From Pseudomonadota bacterium (GTDB lineage Bacteria; Myxococcota_A; Polyangia; Polyangiales; Polyangiaceae): a stretch of DNA of 64,000 nt. Every line of letters begins with the position of its first letter. Within the stretch, counting starts at the first letter, position 1. Below, piece by piece: positions 1-8,459 of this stretch. The notes beneath the pieces were generated by a model, which ran no database searches, was not told the origin of the DNA, and saw only the letters and a list, made by a program, of their open reading frames with translations. Position numbers and translations under genes: made by a program. The stretch is from assembly GCA_023431345.1 (NCBI GenBank), contig JAEYWK010000201.1:1-64000 (forward strand), written 5' to 3'.

Positions 1-116
1 GCCCCCCCCCCCCCCCCCCCACGCCGTGGTCCGCGAAAAATGGCGGAGCAACCCCAAGAGATCGCTCCCCCCTCGTATCGATTCGTACCTTTCGTATCGC
101 CGAGCCGCGCGGAGCT
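1..116. other. Non-coding window edge with poly-C tract
   Basis: The window opens with a run of 19 C residues (positions 2-20), followed by about 95 bases in which I see no convincing gene. The homopolymer may be a genuine tract or an assembly edge; the sequence alone cannot tell. The first gene ends at 117 on the minus strand. Confidence 0.5.
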
Positions 117-353
117 TCAGGCCGCGAAGGCGTCGTCGTCGCTGTGACCGTTCCTTCCGCGCAGCGACGTGCCCGCGTTCTCTTCGCGAGGCACGTAGTC
201 GCGAATCTGAAAGTCGCCCGCCACCGGCAGGGACTCGAGCTTCACGTTGATCGAGCCGTCGTTGTTGAGGAACGCGACGCCGACGCGGTTCCAGAACTTC
301 TTCTCGCCGCGCGAAGTGATGACGTAACAAACCTTGAGTCTCGATTGGTCCAT
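117..353 (-). CDS. Small conserved protein of unknown function (78 aa)
   Basis: This is a soluble 78-residue protein with no signal peptide or membrane segment. Its recognisable core is an aromatic/basic stretch, 'KFWNRVGVAFLNNDGSINVKL', then 'LPVAGDFQIRDY', and an acidic, polar tail. Proteins of this pattern (a short N-terminal strand, 'WxRxGxAFxNxDGS') are common as hypotheticals in proteobacteria and myxobacteria; I know of no function. The ATG at 353 is preceded by a clear GGAAG Shine-Dalgarno sequence about 9 bases away, which supports both the start and the gene being real. It is transcribed away from the DUF362 gene at 544, so the two probably share a divergent promoter region. Confidence 0.75.
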   Translation of the reverse strand: MDQSRLKVCYVITSRGEKKFWNRVGVAFLNNDGSINVKLESLPVAGDFQIRDYVPREENAGTSLRGRNGHSDDDAFAA

Positions 354-543
354 GATTGTTCTTCCTTGAATGCGTCACCCTCTCTCGAGTGACGCCGGGA
401 CCGATTGCGAGGCGCGTGCCAGCTCCGCGCGGGCCATGAAACCCACGAAATTGGGCCATTTCCACCGCGACCCGACGTGGCGGCCCGGTGGCGACCTGGC
501 GGCCAGCGTGATAGCTTCGGAGCTCGCCACCCGTGGAGGCCCC

Positions 544-1626
544 ATGAAAGCTCGCTCGCTCAACACCTCGCGCCGACGTTTCGTTCAAGGGGCTGCCGCC
601 GCGGCGGGCGCCGTCGCCTGGGCGGAGCGAGAAGCGCTGGCTGCCCCCAGCATCGACTCGTACATCGCCAGAGCCCCCGACGGCTTCAGCCCGCTCAGCG
701 TGCCGGGCAAGATCACCAAGGTCAGCGCCAAGGGCGACTTCGCGTCGTTCATGCAGCCCAACCAGCTGTGGCCGAAGCCCGAGGTGGCCAAGAGCCTGCT
801 CGAGAAGGCGATGATGGAATTCACGGGCGCGTCGAACCTGACGACGTCGATGCAGCGCTTCATCAGCAAAGACGACGTCGTGGCGATCAAGGTCAACGGC
901 ATCGCGGGCCAGAAGGCGACCTACACGATGGCCACCAACTACGAGGTGATCTTGCCGATCGTCGAGGCGGTGCTGGCGCTCGGCGTGCCGGCCGGCAAAA
1001 TCACGGTCTACGAGCAGTTCCCGGACTTCTTGGCGGGTACGCGCGTCGGCGTGCGCAAATGGACGCTGCCAGCCGGCGTGGCCGTCGGCACGCACAACAA
1101 CCGCGACCACAAGATGCCCGATATCCGGGTGTATCAGGGCATCAAGACCAAGTACGCGCGCCTGTTCACCGACGCCACCGCGGTCATCAACGTCACGATG
1201 ATCAAAGACCACTCCATCACCGGCTACACGGGCACGCTGAAGAACATCACGCACGGCAACGTGAACAACCCGCACGAGCATCACGCCAACCAGGCCAGCC
1301 CGCAGATCGCGATGCTCTACAACCACCCCATCGTCACGAGCCGCGTGCGTCTCCACATCACGGACGCGTTCAAGGTGATGTACGACAAGGGGCCGCTCGA
1401 CAAAGACCCGCGCACGCGCATCCCGCACGGCGCGCTCTACGTCGCGACCGATCCGATCGCGATGGACACGATGGGCGTCAAGATCGTCGACGACGAGCGC
1501 AAGCAGCGCAACCTGCCCTCGCTCAAGGACGCAGGCCGCGAGCCGCGCTACATCCAAGCCGGCGGCGAGCTCGGGCTCGGCATCCACGACCTGAATCAGA
1601 TCCGCATGCAAACCTTCGAGGTTTGA
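544..1626 (+). CDS. Tat-exported DUF362 domain protein
   Basis: The protein has 360 residues. The N-terminus is a twin-arginine leader ('SRRRFVQGAAAAAGAVAWA', about residues 7-25), so it is probably exported folded. The body matches the DUF362 family, seen for example in 'VAIKVNGI', 'INVTMIKDHSITGYTGTLKN' and 'DPIAMDTMGVKIVDDER' near the C-terminus. DUF362 proteins are widespread and often carry the Tat signal; some are fused to ferredoxin domains, but no Fe-S cysteine motif is present here. The reaction is unknown. I chose the ATG at 544 because it has a GGAGG ribosome-binding site 8 bases upstream and because it puts the Tat motif at the N-terminus; a longer in-frame extension to 370 is not supported. 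Confidence 0.85.
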   Translation: MKARSLNTSRRRFVQGAAAAAGAVAWAEREALAAPSIDSYIARAPDGFSPLSVPGKITKVSAKGDFASFMQPNQLWPKPEVAKSLLEKAMMEFTGASNLTTSMQRFISKDDVVAIKVNGIAGQKATYTMATNYEVILPIVEAVLALGVPAGKITVYEQFPDFLAGTRVGVRKWTLPAGVAVGTHNNRDHKMPDIRVYQGIKTKYARLFTDATAVINVTMIKDHSITGYTGTLKNITHGNVNNPHEHHANQASPQIAMLYNHPIVTSRVRLHITDAFKVMYDKGPLDKDPRTRIPHGALYVATDPIAMDTMGVKIVDDERKQRNLPSLKDAGREPRYIQAGGELGLGIHDLNQIRMQTFEV

Positions 1627-1737
1627 CGCCTGCTCATCGCGCCACCGCCTCGCGGGGCGCCCCTCTCCCACCCGCTCTTTTCTTCGAAGGACGCGGGCGA
1701 TTACGTCGCCGGTTCGCGCGCGTGGTATGCTCAGGGG

Positions 1738-2949
1738 ATGGGTGATTCGGGCCGGGCGAGGCGGCGTATCTTGGCGCTGGCGGGGATGGTGCCGGCCCTC
1801 GTCGCTTTGCCGGCGCGCGCCGAGCCGCGCGACTTCGGCCCCTTCGATGTGGTGGGAGCGGGCGTGTTCGTCGGCTTCAGCTTCGGCGAGCAGCGCGGCG
1901 TCGACTGGGGGATCGAAGGTTTTGCCACGCGCCACTTCAGAAAGTTCGCCGAGTGCGGAGACAACGGCGCGCGCAGCGGCTTCGGGCCGCTGTTGCGACT
2001 GTCGGCGCTCGACGTGTCGCGGCTTTCGGTCACCGGCGCGGGCCACGTCGGCGGCGAGGTCACGCGCAGCTTTGCAGCGGCGGACCTCGAGCTCGGCGGC
2101 ACCCTCGCGGTCACGCGCGCCGGGTCGCGCGGCGCCGTCCACACCGGCTTGACGCTCGAGAGCATCCTGTTCAACGTCTACGCACGCCAAGAGTGGCTGC
2201 TGAAGAGCTACTCGATCGGCGGCGGAGCGCGATTCTTACCCACTTTCGGCACTCCCGGCAGCTGCGAAGTGGGGCGTGCCTTTCGCGACCGAGACGGCCA
2301 GGCGCAGAGCTGCGGCAGCCGCTCTACGCCGCGCTTCGACGCGCGCTGCCCCGAGGCGGCGCGCTGGGCCGAGCGCTCGCGCGATGAGTGCTCGTCGGTG
2401 CTGGCCTTTTTGCAGCTCGCGCTCGAGCTGCACGACGAAGGAGCGCCGCCTACCCTCGTGGCGCGCGCCCTGCGCGCGGCCGAGCAAGAGCTCTCGCATA
2501 CTTGGGCCGCGGCGGCGCTGGCGTCACGCTATGGCCGAGCGCCGCTTTCGCCGCGACCGCCGGCGCCGCGCTTTCGAGCGAGGCTGCCGCGGCGAGAGCA
2601 GCTCGCGCGACTGGCGCACGAGAGCTGGCGCGACGGCTGCCTCAACGAGGGCCTCGCCGCCGCGATCGCGGGCGAAGAAGCGCGCGCTTCCCGCGACGAG
2701 GCCGAAGCGGGCGTGTGCGCGCAGATCGCGCGGGAAGAAGCGGAGCACGCGGCGCTCGCGCGAGACGTCCTCGCGTGGACCCTCGAGCAAGACGCAGCGC
2801 CCCGCTTTTTTGCCGAGCGCGGCCGAGCGAGCGGCGCTCTGCCCAGCTCGCTGCTCTCGGCGTCGCAAGTTCGAGAGCTCTCGGCGTTGACCTCTGGCGC
2901 CGCCGAGCAGAAGCTGGCGGCTTCGTTGGCAGCGGCGCGCATCGGTTAG
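1738..2949 (+). CDS. Secreted protein with ferritin-like C-terminal domain (403 aa)
   Basis: This is a two-part protein. Residues 1-28 look like a signal peptide ('ALAGMVPALVALPARA'). Residues 30-175 are Gly- and aromatic-rich with alternating strands ('GVFVGFSFGEQRG', 'YARQEWLLKSYSIGGGARF'), resembling an outer-membrane-type beta structure. Residues 215-400 are helical and rich in E/A and contain two spaced ExxH motifs, E251-x-x-H254 and E334-x-x-H337, plus E304 between them. That is the usual ligand arrangement of a ferritin-like diiron bundle. Four cysteines lie in the linker (residues 176-218). The fusion of an exported N-terminal part with a diiron-like domain is unusual. Function could be metal or redox handling at the envelope, but that is inference. 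The ATG follows an AGGGG directly, so the exact start is not secure. Confidence 0.65.
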   Translation: MGDSGRARRRILALAGMVPALVALPARAEPRDFGPFDVVGAGVFVGFSFGEQRGVDWGIEGFATRHFRKFAECGDNGARSGFGPLLRLSALDVSRLSVTGAGHVGGEVTRSFAAADLELGGTLAVTRAGSRGAVHTGLTLESILFNVYARQEWLLKSYSIGGGARFLPTFGTPGSCEVGRAFRDRDGQAQSCGSRSTPRFDARCPEAARWAERSRDECSSVLAFLQLALELHDEGAPPTLVARALRAAEQELSHTWAAAALASRYGRAPLSPRPPAPRFRARLPRREQLARLAHESWRDGCLNEGLAAAIAGEEARASRDEAEAGVCAQIAREEAEHAALARDVLAWTLEQDAAPRFFAERGRASGALPSSLLSASQVRELSALTSGAAEQKLAASLAAARIG

Positions 2950-3013
2950 GGCCCGTAGGGGTGGTGTAGAAACGAGCCCCCGCCCCGGGCGGCCCATCCC
3001 GTAGCGGTGGTGG

Positions 3014-3535
3014 TCAGGCCGAGCCGCCGAGGGTGAGCTCCCGCGCTTCGGCTCCTTCGGCTCCTTCGCAGGGCCTGGCGCGCTCCAGGCATTCGCAGCA
3101 AAAGGCGGGCTGGTCGGCGCTCGTGAACAACAGGTGCCCGGCGGCGCCACAAGCGGCGCAAGAGTCCACGCCTCGCCCGCCGGAGAGCAGCCCCGCGCGC
3201 GCCAGATCGTCGCGGGTCAGCGTCCCTTGCAGGCAAGAGGCGTCATCGACGACGACGAGGCAGCCAGCTCCGCCGAGCGTGAGCAGACGCTTGGCGAGGT
3301 GCACCAAGTCCGTGCGCGCGATGGGCATGATCGGCGCGCGGATCGCGCGTGCGACGCGCGCCGACGGGCTGGATTTTCGGAGGTCGCAAGAGCGCACGAC
3401 CCCCAGCAGCTCGTCACCTGCCACCGCGAGCAGGAAGTGGGCGGCTCGCTCGTCCGCGATGGAGAGCGCCTCCCCGCACGACAGCGCCGGGCTCACGATC
3501 ACGGGAAAGCGAGACATGAGCTCTGCCACGATCAT
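3014..3535 (-). CDS. CBS-domain protein with C-terminal zinc ribbon
   Basis: The protein has 173 residues. Residues 1-60 and 62-115 form a tandem CBS (Bateman) pair: 'VAELMSRFPVIVSPALSCGEAL' and 'PIMPIARTDLVHLAKRLLTLGGAGCLVVVD...GTLTRDDL'. Such pairs usually bind adenine nucleotides. After it comes a small Cys module, 'SCAACG' followed by 'FCCECLERARPC', which looks like a treble-clef or zinc ribbon. Its ATG overlaps the stop codon of the AAA/TPR gene upstream (ATGA, 3532-3535), so the two are translationally coupled and very likely act together. It is the last gene of the minus-strand signalling block. Confidence 0.85.
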   Translation of the reverse strand: MIVAELMSRFPVIVSPALSCGEALSIADERAAHFLLAVAGDELLGVVRSCDLRKSSPSARVARAIRAPIMPIARTDLVHLAKRLLTLGGAGCLVVVDDASCLQGTLTRDDLARAGLLSGGRGVDSCAACGAAGHLLFTSADQPAFCCECLERARPCEGAEGAEARELTLGGSA

Positions 3536-6177
3536 GACTTCACCTCGTAGCGCTGGAAGATTTCGTCCGACAGGTCCCGCAGCAGGTGGGACTGCTCCTT
3601 GATCTCCGGGCGTTCGTAGCGGTCCGCGTAGCGCGCGAACGACCGATAGCCTTTGGCGAGCTCCACCTCGTTGTTCGTCTGCTTGGCGAGCTCGATGCTG
3701 AACATGTAGTAGCCGACGGCGCGCGCCTCCGTGCTCGCGCTCCACGCGCCCGCGCCTGCGATCTCGGCCAGCGTTCGCAACGTGGCCGCGAGCTGCGAGC
3801 GGCTGCGTGCTCGTCGCGCCAAATGCAGCGAGGCGCGGATGTTCTTGCGAGCCTCCTTCAGACGGCGGCGCTTGAGCTGGAGCTTGGCGAGCGCTCGCGT
3901 GGCCTCGGCCAGATCCAGCCACGCCTCCACGCTGCCTGCCAGCTCCACCGCCCGCAGCAGCAGCGGCTCGGCGGCGGTCAGGTCGTTGCTCCGAAGCTTC
4001 GTCTCTCCCAGCTGGAGCAGGCTCCGCGCCAGGCGCAGCTGGTCGGCGGTGGCGTTCGCCAGCTCGACCGCGCTCTGGAAGTACTGCTCGGCGCGGCCGA
4101 GCTCGTGGCGGTGAGTGGCGACGCGACCCAAGCCGAGCAGCGCGTCGCAGCGCCCCCGCTCGTCCTGAACCATCTCGAACAGCCGGTACGCGAGGCAAAA
4201 AGCCTCCTCGGCTGCGCTGCACTTGCCTTGCTCCATCCAGACGAGCGCTACGTGGTCGAGGCTCACCGCCAAGGAGCGACGATCCCCGATCAGCTTGCGC
4301 TGCTCCAAGCCGGAGCGAAGCAGCGGCAGCGCCGCCAGGTAGTCTCCCTCGAGCCAAAGCAGCTTGCCCACGTCGTCGTTGGTCGCCGAGATACCGCGAG
4401 CGTCTTGAGCGATTTCGAACGCGGCCTGCGCGCGCTCGAAGCAGCGCCGAGCTTGCTCGAGCTCGCCCGATTCGCGGTGGACGCGGCCCAGGCGATTGAG
4501 CGCCGCCCCTTGCTTGCTGGGGAGGCCCAACTGATCGGCAAGCTCGAGCATTTCCGTGAAAGCTGCGCGCGCGGCCTGCGGTCGGCCGAGCTCGGCCAGG
4601 ACCGCGCCGTGGCTGTGGAGCGCGTCTACCCGGCGGCGATTGTCGAGCTCTCCCAGCTCCTCGAGCCCGAGTCGAAAGTAGCTGGCTGCCTGCGCGCTGC
4701 CGCCTTCGCGACGCGCCAGCTCGCCCGCCTCCAAGTACGCGATCGCGGCTCGATAGGCCGACCCGGCCCCAGCGAGGTGTCGGGCCCAGAGCGCGGTCAG
4801 CTCCGAGCTCTGGCGCACGCTCGCGCGATCGCCGAGCCACTCCGCCGCGACGCGATGGTACATTCGGCGCCGCGAGGGCGCGATTTGGCGCAGCAGCAGC
4901 TCGCGCTCGTTCGGCTGCTTGAACACGTACTCCACCTCGCCGTCGATGCGCGAGTCGGGCAACTGCAGCAGGTGACCGGCGCGCGCCACCTGCTGCAGCA
5001 CAGCGCCCAGCTCCGGCGCGGACAACGCCGACGAGCGCCGAGCGGCGTTGACCATGAGCCGCTCCCACATTCCCGCCCAGCACGCGCTGCCGATGATCGC
5101 GGCAGCCTCGAGCGCTTGGCGTTGCTCGTCCGGTAGCCCATGCACGCGGGACTCGAGCAGCTCCGGGCGTTCGTCGAGGTCGGCGACCGCCTGCAGGCGC
5201 TCCGGGCGAAACGACGCTGGGACGCCGCCCGCTCCGCTCTCGAGCACCCCTTGCGTCCACAGCTCGCTCGTGAGCTGCCGCGTCAGACCGGGGTTACCGA
5301 GCCCTGCCTCGACCATGTACTGCTCGAGCGTCGCTTCTTCCGCGAGCTCGCCTCCGAGCATTTGCTTCAGCAGCGCCCGCACGTCCGAGCGCTCGAGGGG
5401 GGCGAGGTCCAAGTGCTCGTGGCGAGCCGCCGCGAACTGCGAGAAGTGCTCGTGGCGAGCGAAGAACTCCGGCCGCGCGCTGCAGAGCGCCAGGGCCGCG
5501 CCCTCTATCCCGTCGAGCAGCGCCATGAGCAGGGCCAATGATTCGGCGTCAGCGTGCTGCAGATCTTCGAAGACGAAGCAAAGCGGCGCCTGGCTCGCGT
5601 CGGCCGAGAACAGGTCGCACAAGATGGACTCGAGCGCGAGCTCGGCGTGAAAGGCGTCGTGGGAGAGCGCCCTGGAGAGGGGAGTGCCGTCGAACTCCAG
5701 CCCGAGCAGCTTGCCGAGGAAGAGGCAGACGTCCTCGACGTGCTCGTCGCGCAGCACCTGCTGCAGCTGGGCTGCGAGCGCCGCGCTCTCCACTGCTGGG
5801 CCTGCTGCTCCTTCGAGGTCGAAGCGAGCGCGCAGCAAGCGCGCGATCAAGGCGCCGTCTTCGTCGTTCGGCTGCGCCGCGACCGAGAAGATGCGGCCCC
5901 CGAAGCCGGAGACGCGCGCCAGCACGAGCGTTTCCTCGATCAAGCGGCTCTTGCCCATGCCGGCGGGCGCCGAGAGGGTGACGACGGCGGGCGAACGGTC
6001 GCTCAGCACGCCATCCAGGGTGTGCAGCAAACGAATGCTCTCGAGCTCTCTGCCGACCAGCCGCGGCCGCCCGTCGAGCGACCAAGCTCCGACCAGGTGA
6101 GCGAGGCCCCAAGAACCGAGCGTGGTGCCGGTGAAGGAGGGATGTTCCAGCGCGCCGCGCGGAGCGGCGTCGCCCAT
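3532..6177 (-). CDS. AAA/STAND-type ATPase with TPR repeats
   Basis: A large cytoplasmic regulator, 881 residues from the ATG at 6177. The N-terminal third is a 'LVGRELE'-initiated AAA_16-type ATPase, with Walker A 'APAGMGKSRL' and Walker B-like 'LCFVFEDLQHAD'. The C-terminal half is tetratricopeptide repeats ('ALNRLGRVHRESGELEQARRCFERA', 'GLGRVATHRHELGRAEQYFQSA'). In myxobacteria this combination is often the C-terminal part of large Ser/Thr kinases (PknK-like); here it is a separate protein encoded just after a kinase. Longer starts exist at 6222 and 6306. I prefer 6177 because the predicted sigma-54 start site (about 6224) would leave ATG 6222 essentially leaderless. It overlaps the CBS gene by four bases. 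Confidence 0.85.
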   Translation of the reverse strand: MGDAAPRGALEHPSFTGTTLGSWGLAHLVGAWSLDGRPRLVGRELESIRLLHTLDGVLSDRSPAVVTLSAPAGMGKSRLIEETLVLARVSGFGGRIFSVAAQPNDEDGALIARLLRARFDLEGAAGPAVESAALAAQLQQVLRDEHVEDVCLFLGKLLGLEFDGTPLSRALSHDAFHAELALESILCDLFSADASQAPLCFVFEDLQHADAESLALLMALLDGIEGAALALCSARPEFFARHEHFSQFAAARHEHLDLAPLERSDVRALLKQMLGGELAEEATLEQYMVEAGLGNPGLTRQLTSELWTQGVLESGAGGVPASFRPERLQAVADLDERPELLESRVHGLPDEQRQALEAAAIIGSACWAGMWERLMVNAARRSSALSAPELGAVLQQVARAGHLLQLPDSRIDGEVEYVFKQPNERELLLRQIAPSRRRMYHRVAAEWLGDRASVRQSSELTALWARHLAGAGSAYRAAIAYLEAGELARREGGSAQAASYFRLGLEELGELDNRRRVDALHSHGAVLAELGRPQAARAAFTEMLELADQLGLPSKQGAALNRLGRVHRESGELEQARRCFERAQAAFEIAQDARGISATNDDVGKLLWLEGDYLAALPLLRSGLEQRKLIGDRRSLAVSLDHVALVWMEQGKCSAAEEAFCLAYRLFEMVQDERGRCDALLGLGRVATHRHELGRAEQYFQSAVELANATADQLRLARSLLQLGETKLRSNDLTAAEPLLLRAVELAGSVEAWLDLAEATRALAKLQLKRRRLKEARKNIRASLHLARRARSRSQLAATLRTLAEIAGAGAWSASTEARAVGYYMFSIELAKQTNNEVELAKGYRSFARYADRYERPEIKEQSHLLRDLSDEIFQRYEVKS

Positions 6178-6234
6178 GCGTCGAGGTAGCTCGTGAACCG
6201 CCGAGAATTCAGTGTCGATCATGCGTGCATGAAC

Positions 6235-6250
6235 TGCACGAGCCGTGCCC
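6235..6250 (-). promoter_or_regulatory. Predicted sigma-54 (-24/-12) promoter of the AAA/TPR gene
   Basis: The minus strand reads GGGCACGGCTCGTGCA. It has GG and GC exactly 10 bases apart and matches the consensus TGGCACG-N4-TTGCW at most positions. The -12 element (GC) is at 6237-6236, which predicts a start near 6224. Two palindromes lie upstream at 6290 and 6313, in the right range for EBP binding. Confidence 0.6.
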
Positions 6251-6289
6251 ACTTCGTTTTCAGCGCAGCGCTGCGGGTCCGAGCAACGC

Positions 6290-6307
6290 AGTGCAACGGT
6301 GTGCACC
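6290..6307. promoter_or_regulatory. Candidate EBP site, proximal copy (AGTGCA-N6-TGCACC)
   Basis: The inverted repeat AGTGCA-N6-TGCACC differs by one base from the perfect palindrome 23 bp away. Its centre is 62 bp upstream of the -12 element at 6237-6236. The same layout occurs at 10769-10809. Confidence 0.55.
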
Positions 6308-6312
6308 TCGTG

Positions 6313-6330
6313 GGTGCACCAGCGTGCACC
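6313..6330. promoter_or_regulatory. Candidate EBP site, perfect palindrome (GGTGCA-N6-TGCACC)
   Basis: GGTGCACCAGCGTGCACC is a perfect 6+6 inverted repeat with a 6-base spacer. Its centre is 85 bp from the -12 element. It touches the stop codon of the kinase gene (6332-6330), so the control region is squeezed between two genes that could otherwise look like one operon. Confidence 0.6.
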
Positions 6331-8459
6331 TACGGCGCGAGCTTCACGGTGACGAGCGTGGGCGACTCAGCGGCGACCGCAACGCTGACGACGCGCCGCA
6401 CGCCGTTGTCACCGAGCAGCACCAGCTCGTGCCTTCCGACGCTCAGGCGGAACTTGCCGGGAGCTCGCCCCAGGCTGCGCCCGCCGCTGGAAACCTCGGC
6501 CACTCCCCCCGGCGTGGTGACGTAAACGACGCCTTGCTGGGCAGCGGCAGGAGGAGCGGGGGCGGCAGCGGCGGCGCTCTTGGCCGCAGGGGCGGCTGCG
6601 CGCGCGGCGGCCAAGGGTTTTGGCTTCGCCGACGCGACTGCTTCTGGCTCCACCGCGAGCAGGGGCAGCGAGTCGAGCGCCACCACCTGGTCCGCGGCCG
6701 TCTGATCCGCGGCCGTCTGATCCGCGGCCGTCGCTTCGTCGCCTATCATTTCATCCGCGGCCGCTACGTCGTCCGCCGATACGAGGGCGTTCACCTCGAC
6801 CGGTGACACCGAGACCTCGGCGCGGGGCGAGTCCGCTCGCGGTGCTGCGGCGGCGGGGGTGAACGCCCCAGCGGGAGCGCTCGGCGGCATGTGGAGGTCT
6901 TGCGGTAGGGCCGCGCGAATGGCCAGCACGGCGAGCGCCGCGACCACAGCTGCAGCGAGCCAGCGCTGTCGGCCCGACCTCGAGCCGCGCGCAACTTGAG
7001 GTGCAGCGAGGGTCGCCGGGCCGAGCGCCGATTCACCACCGGTCTCGAGCGGGGGGCGAGGTGCAGGCAGCGGAGGCGCCTCGACCGGCGCTCCCTGCCC
7101 AGGCGTGGAGCGCGCGGGCGGGTCGTAGATGGCCGTCGCTACCGGCAATGTGGGCAGAGAGGGCAGCGAGCCACGGCTGTTGGCGAGCGGAGGCGCCGAC
7201 GGCACCCGCACCACGGTCTCGTCGGCCGTCTCCGCGCTGACATGAGCCGCGAGCTCGGCCAAGCCCTGCAGGCGCTCGGCGCCGTCGGGAAACACGCGCG
7301 TCATCCAGTCGGCCACATCCATGGCCGGCACGGCATCACCGCAGTTCTTCAAGAAGCGCTCGAGATCCCGCGCCATGTCGCGCGCGCTGCGGTAGCGGTG
7401 CTGCGGATCGCGCTCGAGCGCTCGCAGCACGATGCGATCGAGCTCGAGCGGCACAGTCGCTCGATACTCCGAGGGTGCGCTCACGACGCGCGACATGACC
7501 GACGCGAGCGTCTCGCCCTCGCTCGAGCCGAGGAAGAGGCGTCGCCCCGCCAGCAGCTCCCACAGCACGACCCCGAGCCCCCACACGTCCACCTGCGCGC
7601 TCGCGGTGCCGCGGTTGAGCAGCTCAGGCGCGATGTAGGACAGCTTGCCCTTCAGCTTCTGTCCTTGCGTGTGGTGGAGGCGCTGGCGAGCTTGCGCGAT
7701 GCCGAAATCGGTCACGCGCACGGAGCCGTCGTACATCAAGAACAGATTTTGCGGCGTCACGTCGCGGTGCACGACCTCCAGCAGGGCGCCTCGGTCGTCG
7801 CGCAGCGTGTGCGCGGCGTGCAAGCCCTCCGCCAAGTTGGCGATGATGCGCGCCGCGAGCAGCGGGAAGTGCGGGTCATCGCCTAGCTCGGGCGAGCGGG
7901 CGACGCGGCGGGAAACGGCCGAGAGCGGCTCGCCACGCAGGAACTCCATCGCGATGAAGTGGCTATCTTGCGAGCGACCGAACGAAAATACGCTACAGAC
8001 GTAGGGATGGCTGATGCGCGCCGCGATCTGAGCTTCGTCGACGAACATCTCCGTGAAGGCGCGATCCCCGGCCAGGTGGGGGTGGATGCGCTTGACCGCG
8101 CAGAGCTTCTGAAAGCCTTCCACCGAGCGGTGCAACGTCAGATACACGGTGGCCATGCCGCCCGACGCGAGCTCGCACACGACTTGATAGGGGCCGATGC
8201 GCGCGTGCTCCTGCCGCACACGAATGGGCGCTGCGGGTGATGCGGGCGGAGCACCACCGCGCTGCGAAGCGAGCGACGAGCTCAGCGCCAGGCGCGTCTC
8301 GCTCTCGGCCAGCCCGGCAGCGCCGTGCTCGCCCGCTTGGGTCGCTGGAGGCTCGAGCGCCGGACGACTAGCCCGCAGACGATGGCTCGACTCCAGTAAG
8401 TTCGTCGTCGGCTCGGCGTCGTCGAGCAAACGTACCGCGGGGTTCGTCGATGACCTCAC
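6330..8459 (-). CDS. Membrane-anchored Ser/Thr protein kinase with PEGA-like tail
   Basis: The protein has 709 residues. A Hanks-type kinase domain covers about residues 85-380. It has the Gly loop ('ELASGGMATVY'), Lys123 ('CAVKR'), the catalytic loop 'VVHRDVTPQN' (Asp233; Thr at the usual Lys position, common in myxobacterial kinases), DFG ('VTDFGIA', Asp251) and APE. All key catalytic residues are present, so it should be active. A Pro-rich linker leads to one membrane helix ('WLAAAVVAALAVLAIRAAL'). The periplasmic part contains three TAADQ repeats from a 15-bp DNA repeat (6691-6735) and ends in a PEGA-like beta domain. I chose GTG 8459 because it overlaps the upstream stop codon (GTGA, 8456-8459), implying coupling; an extension to 8546 would run through the upstream gene. 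Confidence 0.9.
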   Translation of the reverse strand: MRSSTNPAVRLLDDAEPTTNLLESSHRLRASRPALEPPATQAGEHGAAGLAESETRLALSSSLASQRGGAPPASPAAPIRVRQEHARIGPYQVVCELASGGMATVYLTLHRSVEGFQKLCAVKRIHPHLAGDRAFTEMFVDEAQIAARISHPYVCSVFSFGRSQDSHFIAMEFLRGEPLSAVSRRVARSPELGDDPHFPLLAARIIANLAEGLHAAHTLRDDRGALLEVVHRDVTPQNLFLMYDGSVRVTDFGIAQARQRLHHTQGQKLKGKLSYIAPELLNRGTASAQVDVWGLGVVLWELLAGRRLFLGSSEGETLASVMSRVVSAPSEYRATVPLELDRIVLRALERDPQHRYRSARDMARDLERFLKNCGDAVPAMDVADWMTRVFPDGAERLQGLAELAAHVSAETADETVVRVPSAPPLANSRGSLPSLPTLPVATAIYDPPARSTPGQGAPVEAPPLPAPRPPLETGGESALGPATLAAPQVARGSRSGRQRWLAAAVVAALAVLAIRAALPQDLHMPPSAPAGAFTPAAAAPRADSPRAEVSVSPVEVNALVSADDVAAADEMIGDEATAADQTAADQTAADQVVALDSLPLLAVEPEAVASAKPKPLAAARAAAPAAKSAAAAAPAPPAAAQQGVVYVTTPGGVAEVSSGGRSLGRAPGKFRLSVGRHELVLLGDNGVRRVVSVAVAAESPTLVTVKLAP

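Noticed and set aside
3566..5260. Upstream part of a long minus-strand reading frame (3014-5260) whose last 173 codons are the CBS gene
   Set aside because: It is an Arg/Ala/Gly-rich shadow of the AAA/TPR gene; the real CBS gene starts at 3535 with an ATGA overlap.
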